Of a stretch of DNA of 64,000 bases, positions 51,301 through 60,085 are shown in pieces (the stretch's first letter is position 1; each line of letters opens with the position of its first letter). The translations under genes and the position numbers were made by a program. The notes beneath the pieces were generated by a model that searched no databases, had not been told where the DNA came from, and worked only from the letters and a program-made list of their open reading frames with translations. Source of the stretch: Winogradskyella undariae (GTDB taxonomy: Bacteria > Bacteroidota > Bacteroidia > Flavobacteriales > Flavobacteriaceae); NCBI RefSeq assembly GCF_013285155.1, contig NZ_JABTEL010000002.1, positions 310,001-374,000 on the forward strand, given 5' to 3'.

Positions 51301-51343
51301 GACTTGATAAAATAACAAAGGTTTAATTGAAAATTAAATTTTT

Positions 51344-51694
51344 TTAGTTAGACCATACTGCATAGCCTTCTCTCCGCAATTCTAATGTGATTTGTGCTTC
51401 GGCTTTTAATGCTTCTGCTCTTGTAAAAAAAGGATCAATATGATTGAATAGACTAGGTCGTAAATAAGTGCCATATTTCTCAACAATATTTGCTGATATT
51501 TTATGGCCTTTTTTATTTCTATGTCCTGTTTTATGTTGAAGAAAACGTTCTTTAGGTGTTTTGGATGTCATGCCTACATACAAGCATTCCAAAACACCAT
51601 TGAACTGTGGATTAGCATTTCTAAACTTTGTGTTTTGTGTAAAAACACGTTTAGATAACTCTATGACATATATGGTATAGAGCGTTTTTGCCAT
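51344..51694 (-). CDS. Divergent GIY-YIG-like protein
   Basis: 116 residues. YTIYVIEL near the start and ECLYVGMTSKTPKERFLQHKTGHRNKKGH match the beta-hairpin and helix of the GIY-YIG nuclease fold: the motif halves read I-Y-V and Y-V-G, with R in ERFLQH at the catalytic Arg position and Glu in EAQITLELRREGY as possible metal ligand. The usual spacing is kept, but the first Tyr-containing half is changed. It may be a nuclease of the UvrC/URI type. It lies downstream of thrC, 35 bases away, and may be read through from the thr operon. Confident as a small real protein, less so about activity. Confidence 0.65.
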   Translation of the reverse strand: MAKTLYTIYVIELSKRVFTQNTKFRNANPQFNGVLECLYVGMTSKTPKERFLQHKTGHRNKKGHKISANIVEKYGTYLRPSLFNHIDPFFTRAEALKAEAQITLELRREGYAVWSN

Positions 51695-51729
51695 AAAATA
51701 GATGAATTAAATTCTAGAAGAATATTTAA

Positions 51730-53019
51730 TTATTTTAATAAAAAGCTTTTTAAATCGTCATAAGAATCAATTTTTATAGAGACTTTTTCTTTGTGCATAA
51801 CCGATTGAATTTGCGGTGGTAAATCAATATCTTCTTTAATAACATCAGTAACTACATTTAAAAACTTAGTAGGATGCGCTGTTTCTAAAAACACAACATG
51901 AGCATCATTTGATTTTAAGTATTCTTTGGCACCTAAATAACCAACAGCTCCATGAGGATCTGCAATATAATTCCAATCATGATAAATTTCTAAAAGCGCA
52001 GCTTTAGTTTCTTCATCCGTAAAACTATAAGAAGATAAATTAGCTTTTAAAGTATCATAATCATTGTTGTGTAACTCTTGTATTCTAATAAAATTACTAG
52101 GATTACCAACATCCATAGCATTACTTATAGTTTGCACTGAAGGTTTTGGATTATAAGACTGTGTAAGCATATAATTTACAATCGTATCATTGGCATTATT
52201 GGCTGCAATAAAATGTTTAATAGGTAAACCTAATTTTTGGGCTACCATACCTGCGCAAATATTTCCGAAGTTTCCACTAGGAACGGAGAATGCAAGGTCT
52301 TTATGTTTAGATTTTAATTGCTTGTAGGTAAACATAAAGTAAAATAGTTGTGGTAACCAACGTGCAATATTTATAGAATTTGCTGAGGTTAATTGCATTT
52401 TACTCGTCAATTCGGTATCCATAAATGCCTGTTTAACCATATCTTGGCAATCATCAAAAACACCATCAACTTCTAGAGCTGTAATATTTTGACCGAGTGT
52501 AGTTAATTGCTTTTCTTGAATATCGCTCACTTTTCCGTTAGGATAAAGAATAACAACATTCACACCTTTTACACCTAAAAAACCATTAGCAACTGCACCT
52601 CCTGTATCACCAGAAGTCGCAACCAAAACGGTAACATCTTTAGTATTTGTTTTGTTGAAATAGCCTAAACAACGTGCCATAAAACGCGCACCAACATCTT
52701 TAAAGGCCATTGTTGGTCCATGAAATAACTCTAAAGTAGAAATGTTTTCATTGATTTCTACAACAGGAAAGTCGAAGTTTAAGGTTTCTTCAATAATTGT
52801 TTTTAAAACGTCTTCAGGAATTTCTGGTGCAATAAATTGTTTAATCGCTTCGAAGGCAATTTCTGTATTCGATTTATCTTCAATCGTTTCAAAAAATGAA
52901 GGATCTAAGGGTGTTATCGATTTAGGAAAATACAAACCTTTATCTGGAGCTAGACCTCTAACAACAGCATCTTCAAAAGTTGTGTTAGGAGCTTTTTTAT
53001 TTAGTGAGTAGTAATTCAT
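51730..53019 (-). CDS. thrC: Threonine synthase
   Basis: 429 residues from MNYYSLNKKAPNTTFEDAVVRGLAPDKGLYFP. The PLP-binding motif is FHGPTMAFKDVGARFMARCLG (Lys of FKD); VLVATSGDTGGAVANGFLGVKGVNVVILYPNGKVSDIQEKQLTTLG and SANSINIARWLPQLFYFMF are the class 2 type signatures. It converts O-phosphohomoserine to threonine. A start 16 codons upstream is possible in frame, but those codons lie in the insertion repeat (53035-53044) and the family begins at MNYYS. It is the last gene of the thr operon, separated from thrB by the inserted four-helix-bundle gene. Confidence 0.94.
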   Translation of the reverse strand: MNYYSLNKKAPNTTFEDAVVRGLAPDKGLYFPKSITPLDPSFFETIEDKSNTEIAFEAIKQFIAPEIPEDVLKTIIEETLNFDFPVVEINENISTLELFHGPTMAFKDVGARFMARCLGYFNKTNTKDVTVLVATSGDTGGAVANGFLGVKGVNVVILYPNGKVSDIQEKQLTTLGQNITALEVDGVFDDCQDMVKQAFMDTELTSKMQLTSANSINIARWLPQLFYFMFTYKQLKSKHKDLAFSVPSGNFGNICAGMVAQKLGLPIKHFIAANNANDTIVNYMLTQSYNPKPSVQTISNAMDVGNPSNFIRIQELHNNDYDTLKANLSSYSFTDEETKAALLEIYHDWNYIADPHGAVGYLGAKEYLKSNDAHVVFLETAHPTKFLNVVTDVIKEDIDLPPQIQSVMHKEKVSIKIDSYDDLKSFLLK

Positions 53020-53034
53020 AGTGTTTTGACAGAA

Positions 53035-53465
53035 GACGGAAGACTGATAACAGACTGCCGAATTCATTTTTAGTTAATATTTCTTTTAAATGCTGCCATT
53101 TTGTTCATTAAATGAAAAGCAGAATTGTATAATTTGATAAAAATTTCTTCCGAGATATAATTTCGTCGTTTTGCTTTAAATAAACAAGTTACAACTTCAG
53201 CTAATGAGCGAATAGAATAACCTATAAATTTTCTCTGTTCTGGATTTGATTGACCAATTGAACCTTCAGATATGTTAAGTGCAACAGAATCTACAGCTCT
53301 CATAATTTGAGATTTTAAATTAAACTTCTCTTTATCTGGAAATAGTTGAGAAATATCATTTATTACTTCTCCGTAATCCATAGCGTCTTGCCAAATAATC
53401 AGTTTTTCAAATTTGAATTTATTCATAATCTCAATTTTAAGTCTCGGCCATTTCTGTCTTCCGTC
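53035..53465. repeat. Inverted repeats flanking the second four-helix-bundle gene
   Basis: GACGGAAGAC at 53035-53044 and its exact complement GTCTTCCGTC at 53456-53465 bracket the gene at 53070-53426. The repeats belong to longer AGAAGACGGAAGACTG / TTTCTGTCTTCCGTCATT stretches. Confidence 0.55.
53070..53426 (-). CDS. Four-helix-bundle protein inserted in the thr operon
   Basis: 118 residues from MNKFKFEKLIIWQDAMDYGEVINDISQLFPDKEKFNLKSQIMRAVDSVALNISEGSIGQS; this is the family signature (W-x-x-A-x2-Y ... L-x-x-Q-I-x-R-A ... N-I-A/S-E-G). The ATG at 53426 is chosen because codons further upstream lie inside the inverted repeat. The gene is between thrB and thrC on the same strand, as the first copy at 7499 is between fad genes. 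The two proteins are clearly diverged, so these are not recent duplicates of one another. Function unknown. Confidence 0.82.
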   Translation of the reverse strand: MNKFKFEKLIIWQDAMDYGEVINDISQLFPDKEKFNLKSQIMRAVDSVALNISEGSIGQSNPEQRKFIGYSIRSLAEVVTCLFKAKRRNYISEEIFIKLYNSAFHLMNKMAAFKRNIN

Positions 53466-53472
53466 ATTCTTT

Positions 53473-54399
53473 CTACAAAACCCGAATCCCTTCAATATTA
53501 ATCTTAGAAACATAAGTTTCAAATTGTATATCTGTTGTTTCGTATACTTTTCTTATCGCTTTTTCGACTTCTTTTGCTGTAGCTTCACTTTTACTCAACA
53601 TAAAAATTGAAGGTCCTGAGCCAGAAATAGCACAACCAAGTGCACCTGCCTCTAATGCTGCGCTTTTTACATCATCAAAATGCGGAATTAATTGTTTGCG
53701 ATAAGGTTCTATAACCACATCAATTAATGAGTCTTTTATTAAATCGTAGTCTGAAGTATGTAAGGCATGTACCAAACTTCCAACATTAGCCCATTGTGCT
53801 ATAGCATTACTTAGTGGAATCTCTTTTGGGAGAATAGCTCTAGATTCTGATGTTTTAATTTCAATTTGTGGATGAATTAAGGTCGCAAATAAATCGGGTG
53901 GAGTAGGGAGCTCTAAAATTTGTAATGGACTTGCACTTTTTACAAGTGTAAAACCACCAAAAATAGCAGGTGCTAAATTATCAGCATGTTCACATTTACT
54001 CGCTAAAGCTTCCCCTTTCATGGCGAAATTTGTGAGTTGTGTTTTATCTAGCGGATAACCTAATAACGCATTCATCCCAAAAACACTTCCAGCTGCACTT
54101 GCAGAACTGCTTCCAATACCACTTCCTGGTTTTATCTTTTTATAGATTTCAATTTCAAAACCACAGTCGGGCTGTAAGGCATTATACATTGCTAAAGCAG
54201 AAACTCCAGCAACATTCTGTTCCGCTTCAAAAGGTAAATCGTAACCTTCAATTTTTGTGATTTTAATACCTTTTTCTTCAGTTTTTCTAATGATCATTTC
54301 ATCACCAATAGTATCTAAACAGAAACCTAACACATCAAATCCGCAAGCAACATTAGCAACTGTAGCTGGAGAAAATATTTTTATTTCTTTATTCATCAT
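53473..54399 (-). CDS. thrB: Homoserine kinase
   Basis: 308 residues, GHMP kinase family. KIFSPATVANVACGFDVLGFCL is the N-terminal beta-strand, KPGSGIGSSSASAAGSVFGMNALLG (with the P-x3-G-L/I-G-S-S-x-A ATP loop) is the GHMP signature, and GCAISGSGPSIFMLSKS is the C-terminal motif 3. It phosphorylates homoserine for threonine synthesis. The stop codon of thrA directly precedes it (one-base boundary), so translation is coupled. M1 or M2 (54396) could be the start. Confidence 0.94.
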   Translation of the reverse strand: MMNKEIKIFSPATVANVACGFDVLGFCLDTIGDEMIIRKTEEKGIKITKIEGYDLPFEAEQNVAGVSALAMYNALQPDCGFEIEIYKKIKPGSGIGSSSASAAGSVFGMNALLGYPLDKTQLTNFAMKGEALASKCEHADNLAPAIFGGFTLVKSASPLQILELPTPPDLFATLIHPQIEIKTSESRAILPKEIPLSNAIAQWANVGSLVHALHTSDYDLIKDSLIDVVIEPYRKQLIPHFDDVKSAALEAGALGCAISGSGPSIFMLSKSEATAKEVEKAIRKVYETTDIQFETYVSKINIEGIRVL

Positions 54400-56874
54400 T
54401 TAATTATTAGCGATTCTTATGATATCTGCAAATAATCCAGAAGCTGTAACGTCTGCACCAGCACCAGCACCTTTGATTATTAAAGGTTGCTCAGGGTAAC
54501 GTTGTGTATAAAACATTACAATATTATCTTTTCCTTTTAAGTTGTAAAATGGGTGTCCTTCAGGGATTTCTTTTAATCCAACTTTAGCTTTACCGTCATT
54601 AAATTCTGCAACAAACTTAAGTTGACTGTTTTTTTCTTGAGCTGATTTAAAAAGACTTTGATAGTATGCTTCATCTTCTTTAAGTGTTGCTAAAAAATCA
54701 TCAACACTATCTGAATTTAGACCTTTTTCTGTTAAGAAATTATCACTTTCAAGTTCTGATAATTCAATTTGATGACCACTTTCTCTAGCTAAAATTAAAA
54801 TCTTTCTGGCGACGTCAATTCCACTTAAATCAATACGAGGATCTGGTTCTGTATAACCTTCTTCTTGTGCTTGTTTTACCACATCGTAAAATGTAGTTTC
54901 AGCATTAAAATTGTTGAATATAAAATTAAGACTTCCAGATAAAACAGCTTGAATGGTATTTATTTTATCTCCAGATGTAATTAAATGACTTAATGTGTCT
55001 AAAACCGGTAAACCTGCACCAACATTGGTTTCAAATAAAAATGATGCATTGTATTGTCTTGATAAAGCTTTTAATTCATTATAATATTCAATATCACCAG
55101 AACATGCAATTTTGTTGCATGCGACAACCGAAATGCTTTGTTTAAGATAATCGCTATAAATATTAGAAACAGCTTTGTTTGCTGTAATATCTACAAAAAC
55201 AGAATTTCTTAAATTTAAATTTTTAGCATGTTCTAAGAAACCATTTAAACTTGCTTTTTCTCCATTATCGAGCTCTTGTTTCCAGTTTTTTAAATTAATT
55301 CCATCGTCATTAACAACCATGTTTCTAGAATTAGATAAACCTGTGATTCTTAAATTAATTTTAAACTGTTCTTTAACGTATGCTTTTTGTTGTTTTATCT
55401 GGTCAATAAGCTTTTCTCCAACATTACCAACACCAGTAATAAATAGGTTAATTTGTTTTGTCTTTATTTCAAAGAATTGTTCGTGTAAACTGTTTAATGC
55501 TTTTTTCACGTCGTTTTTATGAATTACAGCAGAAATATTTCGTTCTGAAGCGCCTTGAGCAATAGCTCTAATGTTTACGTTATTTTTACCAAGTGTGCTA
55601 AACATTTTTCCACTTATACCTTGGTGATTTTTCATTTTATCACCAATAACAGCAATGATAGATAAATCAGTTTCAACAACAATAGGATCTATTTTGTGTA
55701 ATGAAATTTCATATTCAAAAACGGCATCTATTGCAGATTTAGCACGTTCAGCATCATTTTCAGAAATTCCAAAACAGATGGTGTGTTCTGATGACGATTG
55801 GGTAATTAAAATGATGTTAATCCTTTCTTGAGCTAAAGTTTCAAATAAACGTTTACTAAAACCAGGAACGCCAACCATACCATTCCCTTGTAAAGTTAAT
55901 AGCGCAACATTTTCTATATTGCTAATACCTTTTACAGGTGAATTTCCGTTAGGTGTAATATTTTTTGTTATCGTTGTGCCAATAGCTTCTGGCTCTAAAG
56001 TATTTTTTATAACAATAGGAATTTTCTTTTTTAAAACAGGCATGACCGTTGGTGGATATAATACTTTCGCACCAAAATGAGATAATTCTACAGCTTCTTG
56101 ATAAGACAACTCTACAATTGGAGATGCTTGTTTTACTAATTTAGGATTTGTTGTAAACATACCACTAACGTCGGTCCAGATTTGTAATTCATCAGCCTCT
56201 ATAGCAGCAGCAATTATAGCTGCTGTGTAATCAGAGCCTCCTCGTCCTAGAGTAGTGATTTCTCCACTTGTAGATTTTGATACAAAACCAGGTAAAAGAA
56301 CTATTGAACTCGAGTTTGAGTTAAAAAAAGACTGAATATTTGAATCCGTTTGGTCAAAATTAACAGTAGCATTGTTAAAGTTAGAATCTGTTACAATTAG
56401 TTCTTGTGAGTTTTTTAAAACGACATCTACAGATCTTGAACGTAACGTATGATAAATGAGAGTCGATGATAATTTTTCGCCAAAACTTAATAATTTATCT
56501 TTTGTTTTGGGTGATAATTCATTAATAAGATAAATACCGTTTAATAGGCTTTTTAGGTCATTTAATTTATCAGATACTAATTCTTGTAAATCATCCTGTT
56601 GTTTTTTTAAAGCTTTATCATTTTCTGTATTTGGAAATAAACCATCAATGATTGAGTTGTGTAAAGACCAAATAACATCATATTTGTTTTTATAGTCTAG
56701 ATTTTTATCACAAGCTAAATTTCCAGCTTCTAATAATTTATCAGTAATGCCGCCAACAGCAGATACAACTACAGCTATAGATGTTGTTTTAGATTGTTGA
56801 TCTAAAATAGATATCACTTTATTTATGTTTTCGGCTGAACCTACAGATGTTCCACCAAATTTGAGAACTTTCAT
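54400..56874 (-). CDS. thrA: Bifunctional aspartokinase / homoserine dehydrogenase
   Basis: 824 residues. The N-terminal aspartokinase (1-290) opens KVLKFGGTSVGSAENI and has TLGRGGSDYTAAIIAAAIEADELQIWTDVSGM. ACT regulatory domains follow (about 310-465; NVALLTLQGNGMVGVPG, DLSIIAVIGDKMKNHQGISGKMFSTLGKNNVNIRAIAQGASERNISAV). The C-terminal homoserine dehydrogenase has the NAD(P) motif FITGVGNVGEKLIDQI, with TNVGAGLPVLDTLSHLITSGDKI and YTEPDPRIDLSGIDVARK. It makes aspartyl phosphate and homoserine, the first and third steps towards threonine, isoleucine and methionine. It is preceded by a small leader gene and hairpins. Threonine feedback is expected from the ACT domains. Confidence 0.95.
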   Translation of the reverse strand: MKVLKFGGTSVGSAENINKVISILDQQSKTTSIAVVVSAVGGITDKLLEAGNLACDKNLDYKNKYDVIWSLHNSIIDGLFPNTENDKALKKQQDDLQELVSDKLNDLKSLLNGIYLINELSPKTKDKLLSFGEKLSSTLIYHTLRSRSVDVVLKNSQELIVTDSNFNNATVNFDQTDSNIQSFFNSNSSSIVLLPGFVSKSTSGEITTLGRGGSDYTAAIIAAAIEADELQIWTDVSGMFTTNPKLVKQASPIVELSYQEAVELSHFGAKVLYPPTVMPVLKKKIPIVIKNTLEPEAIGTTITKNITPNGNSPVKGISNIENVALLTLQGNGMVGVPGFSKRLFETLAQERINIILITQSSSEHTICFGISENDAERAKSAIDAVFEYEISLHKIDPIVVETDLSIIAVIGDKMKNHQGISGKMFSTLGKNNVNIRAIAQGASERNISAVIHKNDVKKALNSLHEQFFEIKTKQINLFITGVGNVGEKLIDQIKQQKAYVKEQFKINLRITGLSNSRNMVVNDDGINLKNWKQELDNGEKASLNGFLEHAKNLNLRNSVFVDITANKAVSNIYSDYLKQSISVVACNKIACSGDIEYYNELKALSRQYNASFLFETNVGAGLPVLDTLSHLITSGDKINTIQAVLSGSLNFIFNNFNAETTFYDVVKQAQEEGYTEPDPRIDLSGIDVARKILILARESGHQIELSELESDNFLTEKGLNSDSVDDFLATLKEDEAYYQSLFKSAQEKNSQLKFVAEFNDGKAKVGLKEIPEGHPFYNLKGKDNIVMFYTQRYPEQPLIIKGAGAGADVTASGLFADIIRIANN

Positions 56875-56889
56875 ATAATTTATAGTTTA

Positions 56890-56940
56890 AAAAAGGAATA
56901 AAAAAATGTCTAAATAGACAAGAAGGGACGGAGAGATTAT
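56890..56940 (-). promoter_or_regulatory. Attenuator-like hairpin and T run before thrA
   Basis: On the minus strand, after the leader stop codon, TGTCT-ATTT-AGACA is followed by TTTTTTT about 30 bases before the thrA start. Upstream hairpins (ATTACCC/GGGTAAT and AACACAAAC/GTTTGTGT) overlap the leader peptide gene. The set resembles transcription attenuation, although the terminator stem is short and AT-rich. Confidence 0.5.
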
Positions 56941-57047
56941 TACATATTACCCCAAAGGGTAATAATCATTGAAATAATAAACATAGACATAGACACAAAC
57001 ATTGTTTGTGTTAATACTTTTTCTGTTATGTTAATTTCTTTCTTCAT
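56940..57047 (-). CDS. 35-residue leader peptide/micro-protein upstream of thrA
   Basis: Read on the minus strand from ATG at 57047: MKKEINITEKVLTQ, then a hydrophobic segment MFVSMSMFIISMIITLWGNM. Sixteen of 35 residues are Met (6), Ile (6) or Thr (4), all end products of the aspartate pathway that thrA begins. A TACATTTG -7 box (57062-57055) and a TTG 23 bases further upstream precede it. It ends 65 bases before thrA. It may be a regulatory leader peptide whose translation senses charged tRNA, or a small single-span membrane protein. It is too short for routine gene calling. Confidence 0.6.
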   Translation of the reverse strand: MKKEINITEKVLTQTMFVSMSMFIISMIITLWGNM

Positions 57048-57054
57048 TACATCT

Positions 57055-57088
57055 CAAATGTATTATTTTTATAACAATAAAAAAACAA
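57055..57088 (-). promoter_or_regulatory. Promoter of the thr operon leader
   Basis: -7 box TACATTTG (57062-57055, minus strand) with TTG (57088-57086) and a 23-base spacer, at the upper end of the accepted range. Transcription would begin about 57049. Confidence 0.55.
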
Positions 57089-57280
57089 TTCGTTTCTTTT
57101 TAGTGATTTATTAAAAATAGAGCTTCAAATTATTAAAAACGGAACAAAACCTATTATTTGTAAAATTTTTTAAGGTTATACTTATGGAATTGACAATAAA
57201 AAGTTGTCTTTTTTAACGGAATCATTTTTGAGATTACACAAATAACATTTTAAAGCAACAGTAATAATTAAAATAGTTAC

Positions 57281-58828
57281 ATGAAATTATTTTCAAAAGA
57301 ACAAATTTACGAAGGAGATCGTTTGACATCTGAACGTCAAAATATAGCTTCAACAGAATTAATGGAGCGTGCTGGTAATCAAATTTTTAATTGGATACAC
57401 GCACGTTTACAAGGTGCCCAAGTTCCAATTCATGTATTTTGTGGTATTGGTAATAATGGAGGGAATGGATTAGTATTAGCGAGACATTTAATTACACATG
57501 GATATAATGTAGAAACCTATGTTGTGAATTGTAGTGATAAGCGCACACAAGAGTTTTTAATTAACTACGACCATATTAAAAACGTTACTAAAAAGTGGCC
57601 AGAAATGTTGAGTTGTAAAGATGATTTTACAGCCATTGAAATTGATATTGAAGATATAATTGTAGATGCTGTTTTTGGTATTGGTTTTAATAGAGATCCT
57701 AATAATTGGGTTGCAGAGCTATTTCAAAAATTTAAAGCATCAAAAGCTTTTACGTTAGCTGTTGATATTCCATCGGGTTTATATACAGATGAAGCTGTAG
57801 AGGATGAAAATGCTGTAGTTTATGCTAATTATACATTAAGTTTTCAGTCTCCTAAATTAGTTTTCTTTTTACCTGATACGGCTAAATTTATTGGGCAATG
57901 GGAAATCTTAGATATTGGACTTGATCGTGAATATCTAATGCAAACGGAAACTAAAGCCGAATTAATTTTTAAGCAAGAAGTACTCCCATTATATAGGCCA
58001 AGAGATAAATTTTCTCATAAAGGTGATTTTGGACATGTAATGATTTTAGGAGGGAGTTATGGTAAAATTGGTTCCGTTAATTTGGCTAGTAAAGCTGCTT
58101 TACGTTCTGGTGCAGGCTTAGTAACGGCTTATATTCCTAAATGTGGTTACCATAGTTTGCAAACTTCGATTCCTGAAGTTATGGTTATTACAGATGAATC
58201 TGAAACTCATATTTCTAATATAAATTTTGATTTAGAACCTAATGTAATTGGTGTTGGAGTAGGGTTAGATACTTCGGAAGAAACAGTTAAAACATTTGAA
58301 GCTTTTCTGAAGAAAAATAAAACGCAGTTAGTAATTGATGCGGATGGTTTAAATATCTTATCGAAAAATAAAGCACTTTTAAAATTGTTACCTAAGCAGA
58401 CGGTATTAACACCACATCCTAAAGAATTAGAAAGGTTAGTAGGGAAGTGGTCTAGTGATTTTGATAAGTTAGAGAAAGTGCAAGCATTATCAAATAAGTA
58501 TGATGTTGTTGTTTTAATTAAAGGCGCTAATTCTATGACGGTTTATAAAGATAAATTCTATATAAATTCAACAGGAAATCCAGGAATGGCAACAGCAGGA
58601 AGTGGAGATGTTTTAACCGGAATGATTTCAGGATTAATAGCACAAGGTTATTCGTCTTTAGTAGCAACAATTTTTGGGGTTTATTTACACGGAAAATCTG
58701 CTGATATCTCACTTGAATATTGTGGTTTTGAAAGTTTAATGGCTAGCCATATTATTGAAACTATTGGTGAAGCTTATATTGATTTGTTTAAACAACCAGA
58801 GCAACCAGAAAAAGAACAGAAAGAATAA
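57281..58828 (+). CDS. nnr: Bifunctional NAD(P)HX epimerase / ADP-dependent dehydratase
   Basis: 515 residues. The N-terminal YjeF-type epimerase domain (1-215) has ERAGNQIFNWI, FCGIGNNGGNGLVLARHLITHGYNVETYVV and AVDIPSGLYTD. The C-terminal ribokinase-like dehydratase domain (225-505) has KFSHKGDFGHVMILGGSYGKIGSVNLASKAALRSGAGLVTAYIP, VIDADGLNILS, LTPHPKELERLVGK and GNPGMATAGSGDVLTGMISGLIAQGY with the active-site Asp. It repairs hydrated NADH/NADPH. The 230-base upstream gap holds only a short TTGAC/GTCAA-type hairpin with a T run (57192-57214) and no clear promoter. A bidirectional terminator follows. Confidence 0.95.
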   Translation: MKLFSKEQIYEGDRLTSERQNIASTELMERAGNQIFNWIHARLQGAQVPIHVFCGIGNNGGNGLVLARHLITHGYNVETYVVNCSDKRTQEFLINYDHIKNVTKKWPEMLSCKDDFTAIEIDIEDIIVDAVFGIGFNRDPNNWVAELFQKFKASKAFTLAVDIPSGLYTDEAVEDENAVVYANYTLSFQSPKLVFFLPDTAKFIGQWEILDIGLDREYLMQTETKAELIFKQEVLPLYRPRDKFSHKGDFGHVMILGGSYGKIGSVNLASKAALRSGAGLVTAYIPKCGYHSLQTSIPEVMVITDESETHISNINFDLEPNVIGVGVGLDTSEETVKTFEAFLKKNKTQLVIDADGLNILSKNKALLKLLPKQTVLTPHPKELERLVGKWSSDFDKLEKVQALSNKYDVVVLIKGANSMTVYKDKFYINSTGNPGMATAGSGDVLTGMISGLIAQGYSSLVATIFGVYLHGKSADISLEYCGFESLMASHIIETIGEAYIDLFKQPEQPEKEQKE

Positions 58829-58850
58829 AAACGATGGTGTTATAAATGCC

Positions 58851-58886
58851 AAAAAGCCTATCTAAATTGATTTAGATAGGCTTTTT
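58851..58886. terminator. Bidirectional terminator after nnr
   Basis: AAAAAGCCTATCTAAA (58851-58866) pairs with TTTAGATAGGCTTTTT (58871-58886) around TTGA. It serves the convergent nnr and TlpA-like genes. Confidence 0.9.
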
Positions 58887-58909
58887 GTATATTGTGGTTT
58901 ACAGAGAAA

Positions 58910-59947
58910 TTAGATATTTAACTCATTAAATAATTTAATTAATTCTGAGCTTGAAGGTCTAGGAGCATCAGCAGATATAATATTTCCGTTAGGATCAATT
59001 AAAATGAATCTAGGAATACCATTAACTTTATAATCTTGTACAAACTTGGATCTAAATCCATCATCAGCTATTAATTGAATACCACCTAAATCTTTATCAG
59101 ATACCATTTTTTTCCAACCATTATAAGCCGCAGCTTTATCGTTTTTGTAACCTCTTCCTTCATCTATAGAAATACTTACAAATTCTATATTTTTTCCTTC
59201 AAACTGTTTCTCTACATTTTTAAGTGAAGGGATTTCTTTAATACAAGGTCCACACCAAGTTGCCCATAAATCTATATAAACATATTTACCGTTTAAATCC
59301 GAAAGTGACATTGTACCTCCAGCATAATTTTCATAGTTCTCAAAACTAGGAGAAGGTGATCCTTCGGGAAAAGCATTAAGTGTTGCTTTTTTAGCTTTCA
59401 TAAAATTATTAATCTGAGCTACTGTTCCGTTTATGTTTTTATCCATCATGGCAATATGAGTAGAATCAACATCCGTATATTTTGTTTTTAAATCTTCATA
59501 AGAAGATTTATAATTTTCAATAGCATCATTTACTTTGTCTAAATCATTAGATCCGACTAATTCTTCTGTAAAATGATTTTTTGAAATTAATAATGATTGT
59601 AATTTAAAATTATTAAGATCTGAATCGTCACCACTAAAAACCATAGAATCTACAAACGAATTATAATCAGTTTCAAAAGACGAAGTGTTATCGTTTTCTA
59701 AATAAATTTGTCCATATTCTTTTCCATGTTGAAAATAGAAATCTCCAGCAGCAACTTTTAACGTATCATTAAAAGAGCCATCATCATCCATGGTAATCGT
59801 TTTTTCATAATTTCGACCTTGAAAAACCTTTAGAATTTTGCTTTCATCTGGGTTTGTTATTTTTCCAGAAAGTGTAACATAATTTTTAGGTTCTCCTTTG
59901 CATGCCAATAACGAAGTAGCAACGCAAAGCAATAGTAATCGTTTCAT
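58910..59947 (-). CDS. TlpA-like thiol-disulfide lipoprotein (DUF4369 type), paralogue A
   Basis: 345 residues. Lipobox SLLACKGEP. Residues 25-120 form a beta-domain of the DUF4369 kind (YVTLSGKITNPDESKILKVFQGRNYEKTITMDDDGSFNDTLKV), then a helical linker and a C-terminal thioredoxin fold with YIDLWATWCGPCIKEIPSLKNVEKQF (C-G-P-C) and GIPRFILIDPNGNIISADAPRPSS. It is an exported, periplasm-facing oxidoreductase; the substrate is unknown. The next gene on the strand, 139 bases upstream, encodes a longer paralogue with the same layout. A -7 box TATTTTTG is at 59977-59970. Confidence 0.88.
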   Translation of the reverse strand: MKRLLLLCVATSLLACKGEPKNYVTLSGKITNPDESKILKVFQGRNYEKTITMDDDGSFNDTLKVAAGDFYFQHGKEYGQIYLENDNTSSFETDYNSFVDSMVFSGDDSDLNNFKLQSLLISKNHFTEELVGSNDLDKVNDAIENYKSSYEDLKTKYTDVDSTHIAMMDKNINGTVAQINNFMKAKKATLNAFPEGSPSPSFENYENYAGGTMSLSDLNGKYVYIDLWATWCGPCIKEIPSLKNVEKQFEGKNIEFVSISIDEGRGYKNDKAAAYNGWKKMVSDKDLGGIQLIADDGFRSKFVQDYKVNGIPRFILIDPNGNIISADAPRPSSSELIKLFNELNI

Positions 59948-59969
59948 AAATAGTATTTTGTTTGTCCTT

Positions 59970-59977
59970 CAAAAATA
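59970..59977 (-). promoter_or_regulatory. -7 box of TlpA paralogue A
   Basis: TATTTTTG on the minus strand, 22 bases before the start codon; no -33 TTG visible. Confidence 0.4.
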
Positions 59978-60037
59978 AGAATTTTAAAGGGATCTTAATT
60001 TTAAATTTATTATAAAGTTTGAGTTTTTTAAAACAAA

Positions 60038-60061
60038 AAAAGCCTTCAATTGAAGGCTTTT
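60038..60061. terminator. Terminator between the two TlpA paralogues
   Basis: AAAAGCCTTCAA and TTGAAGGCTTTT form a 24-base palindrome with A/T flanks, following the gene at 60086 on the minus strand. Confidence 0.85.
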
Positions 60062-60085
60062 AGAATAATTTAAAGGTTATTTGAC

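Noticed and set aside
53020..53067. Longer N-terminus for threonine synthase
   Set aside because: The extra codons are in the insertion-associated repeat; the family begins at MNYYSLNKK.
57184..57216. Ten-codon frame MELTIKSCLF before nnr
   Set aside because: Too short and sits in a weak T-run hairpin; no evidence of regulation by a peptide.
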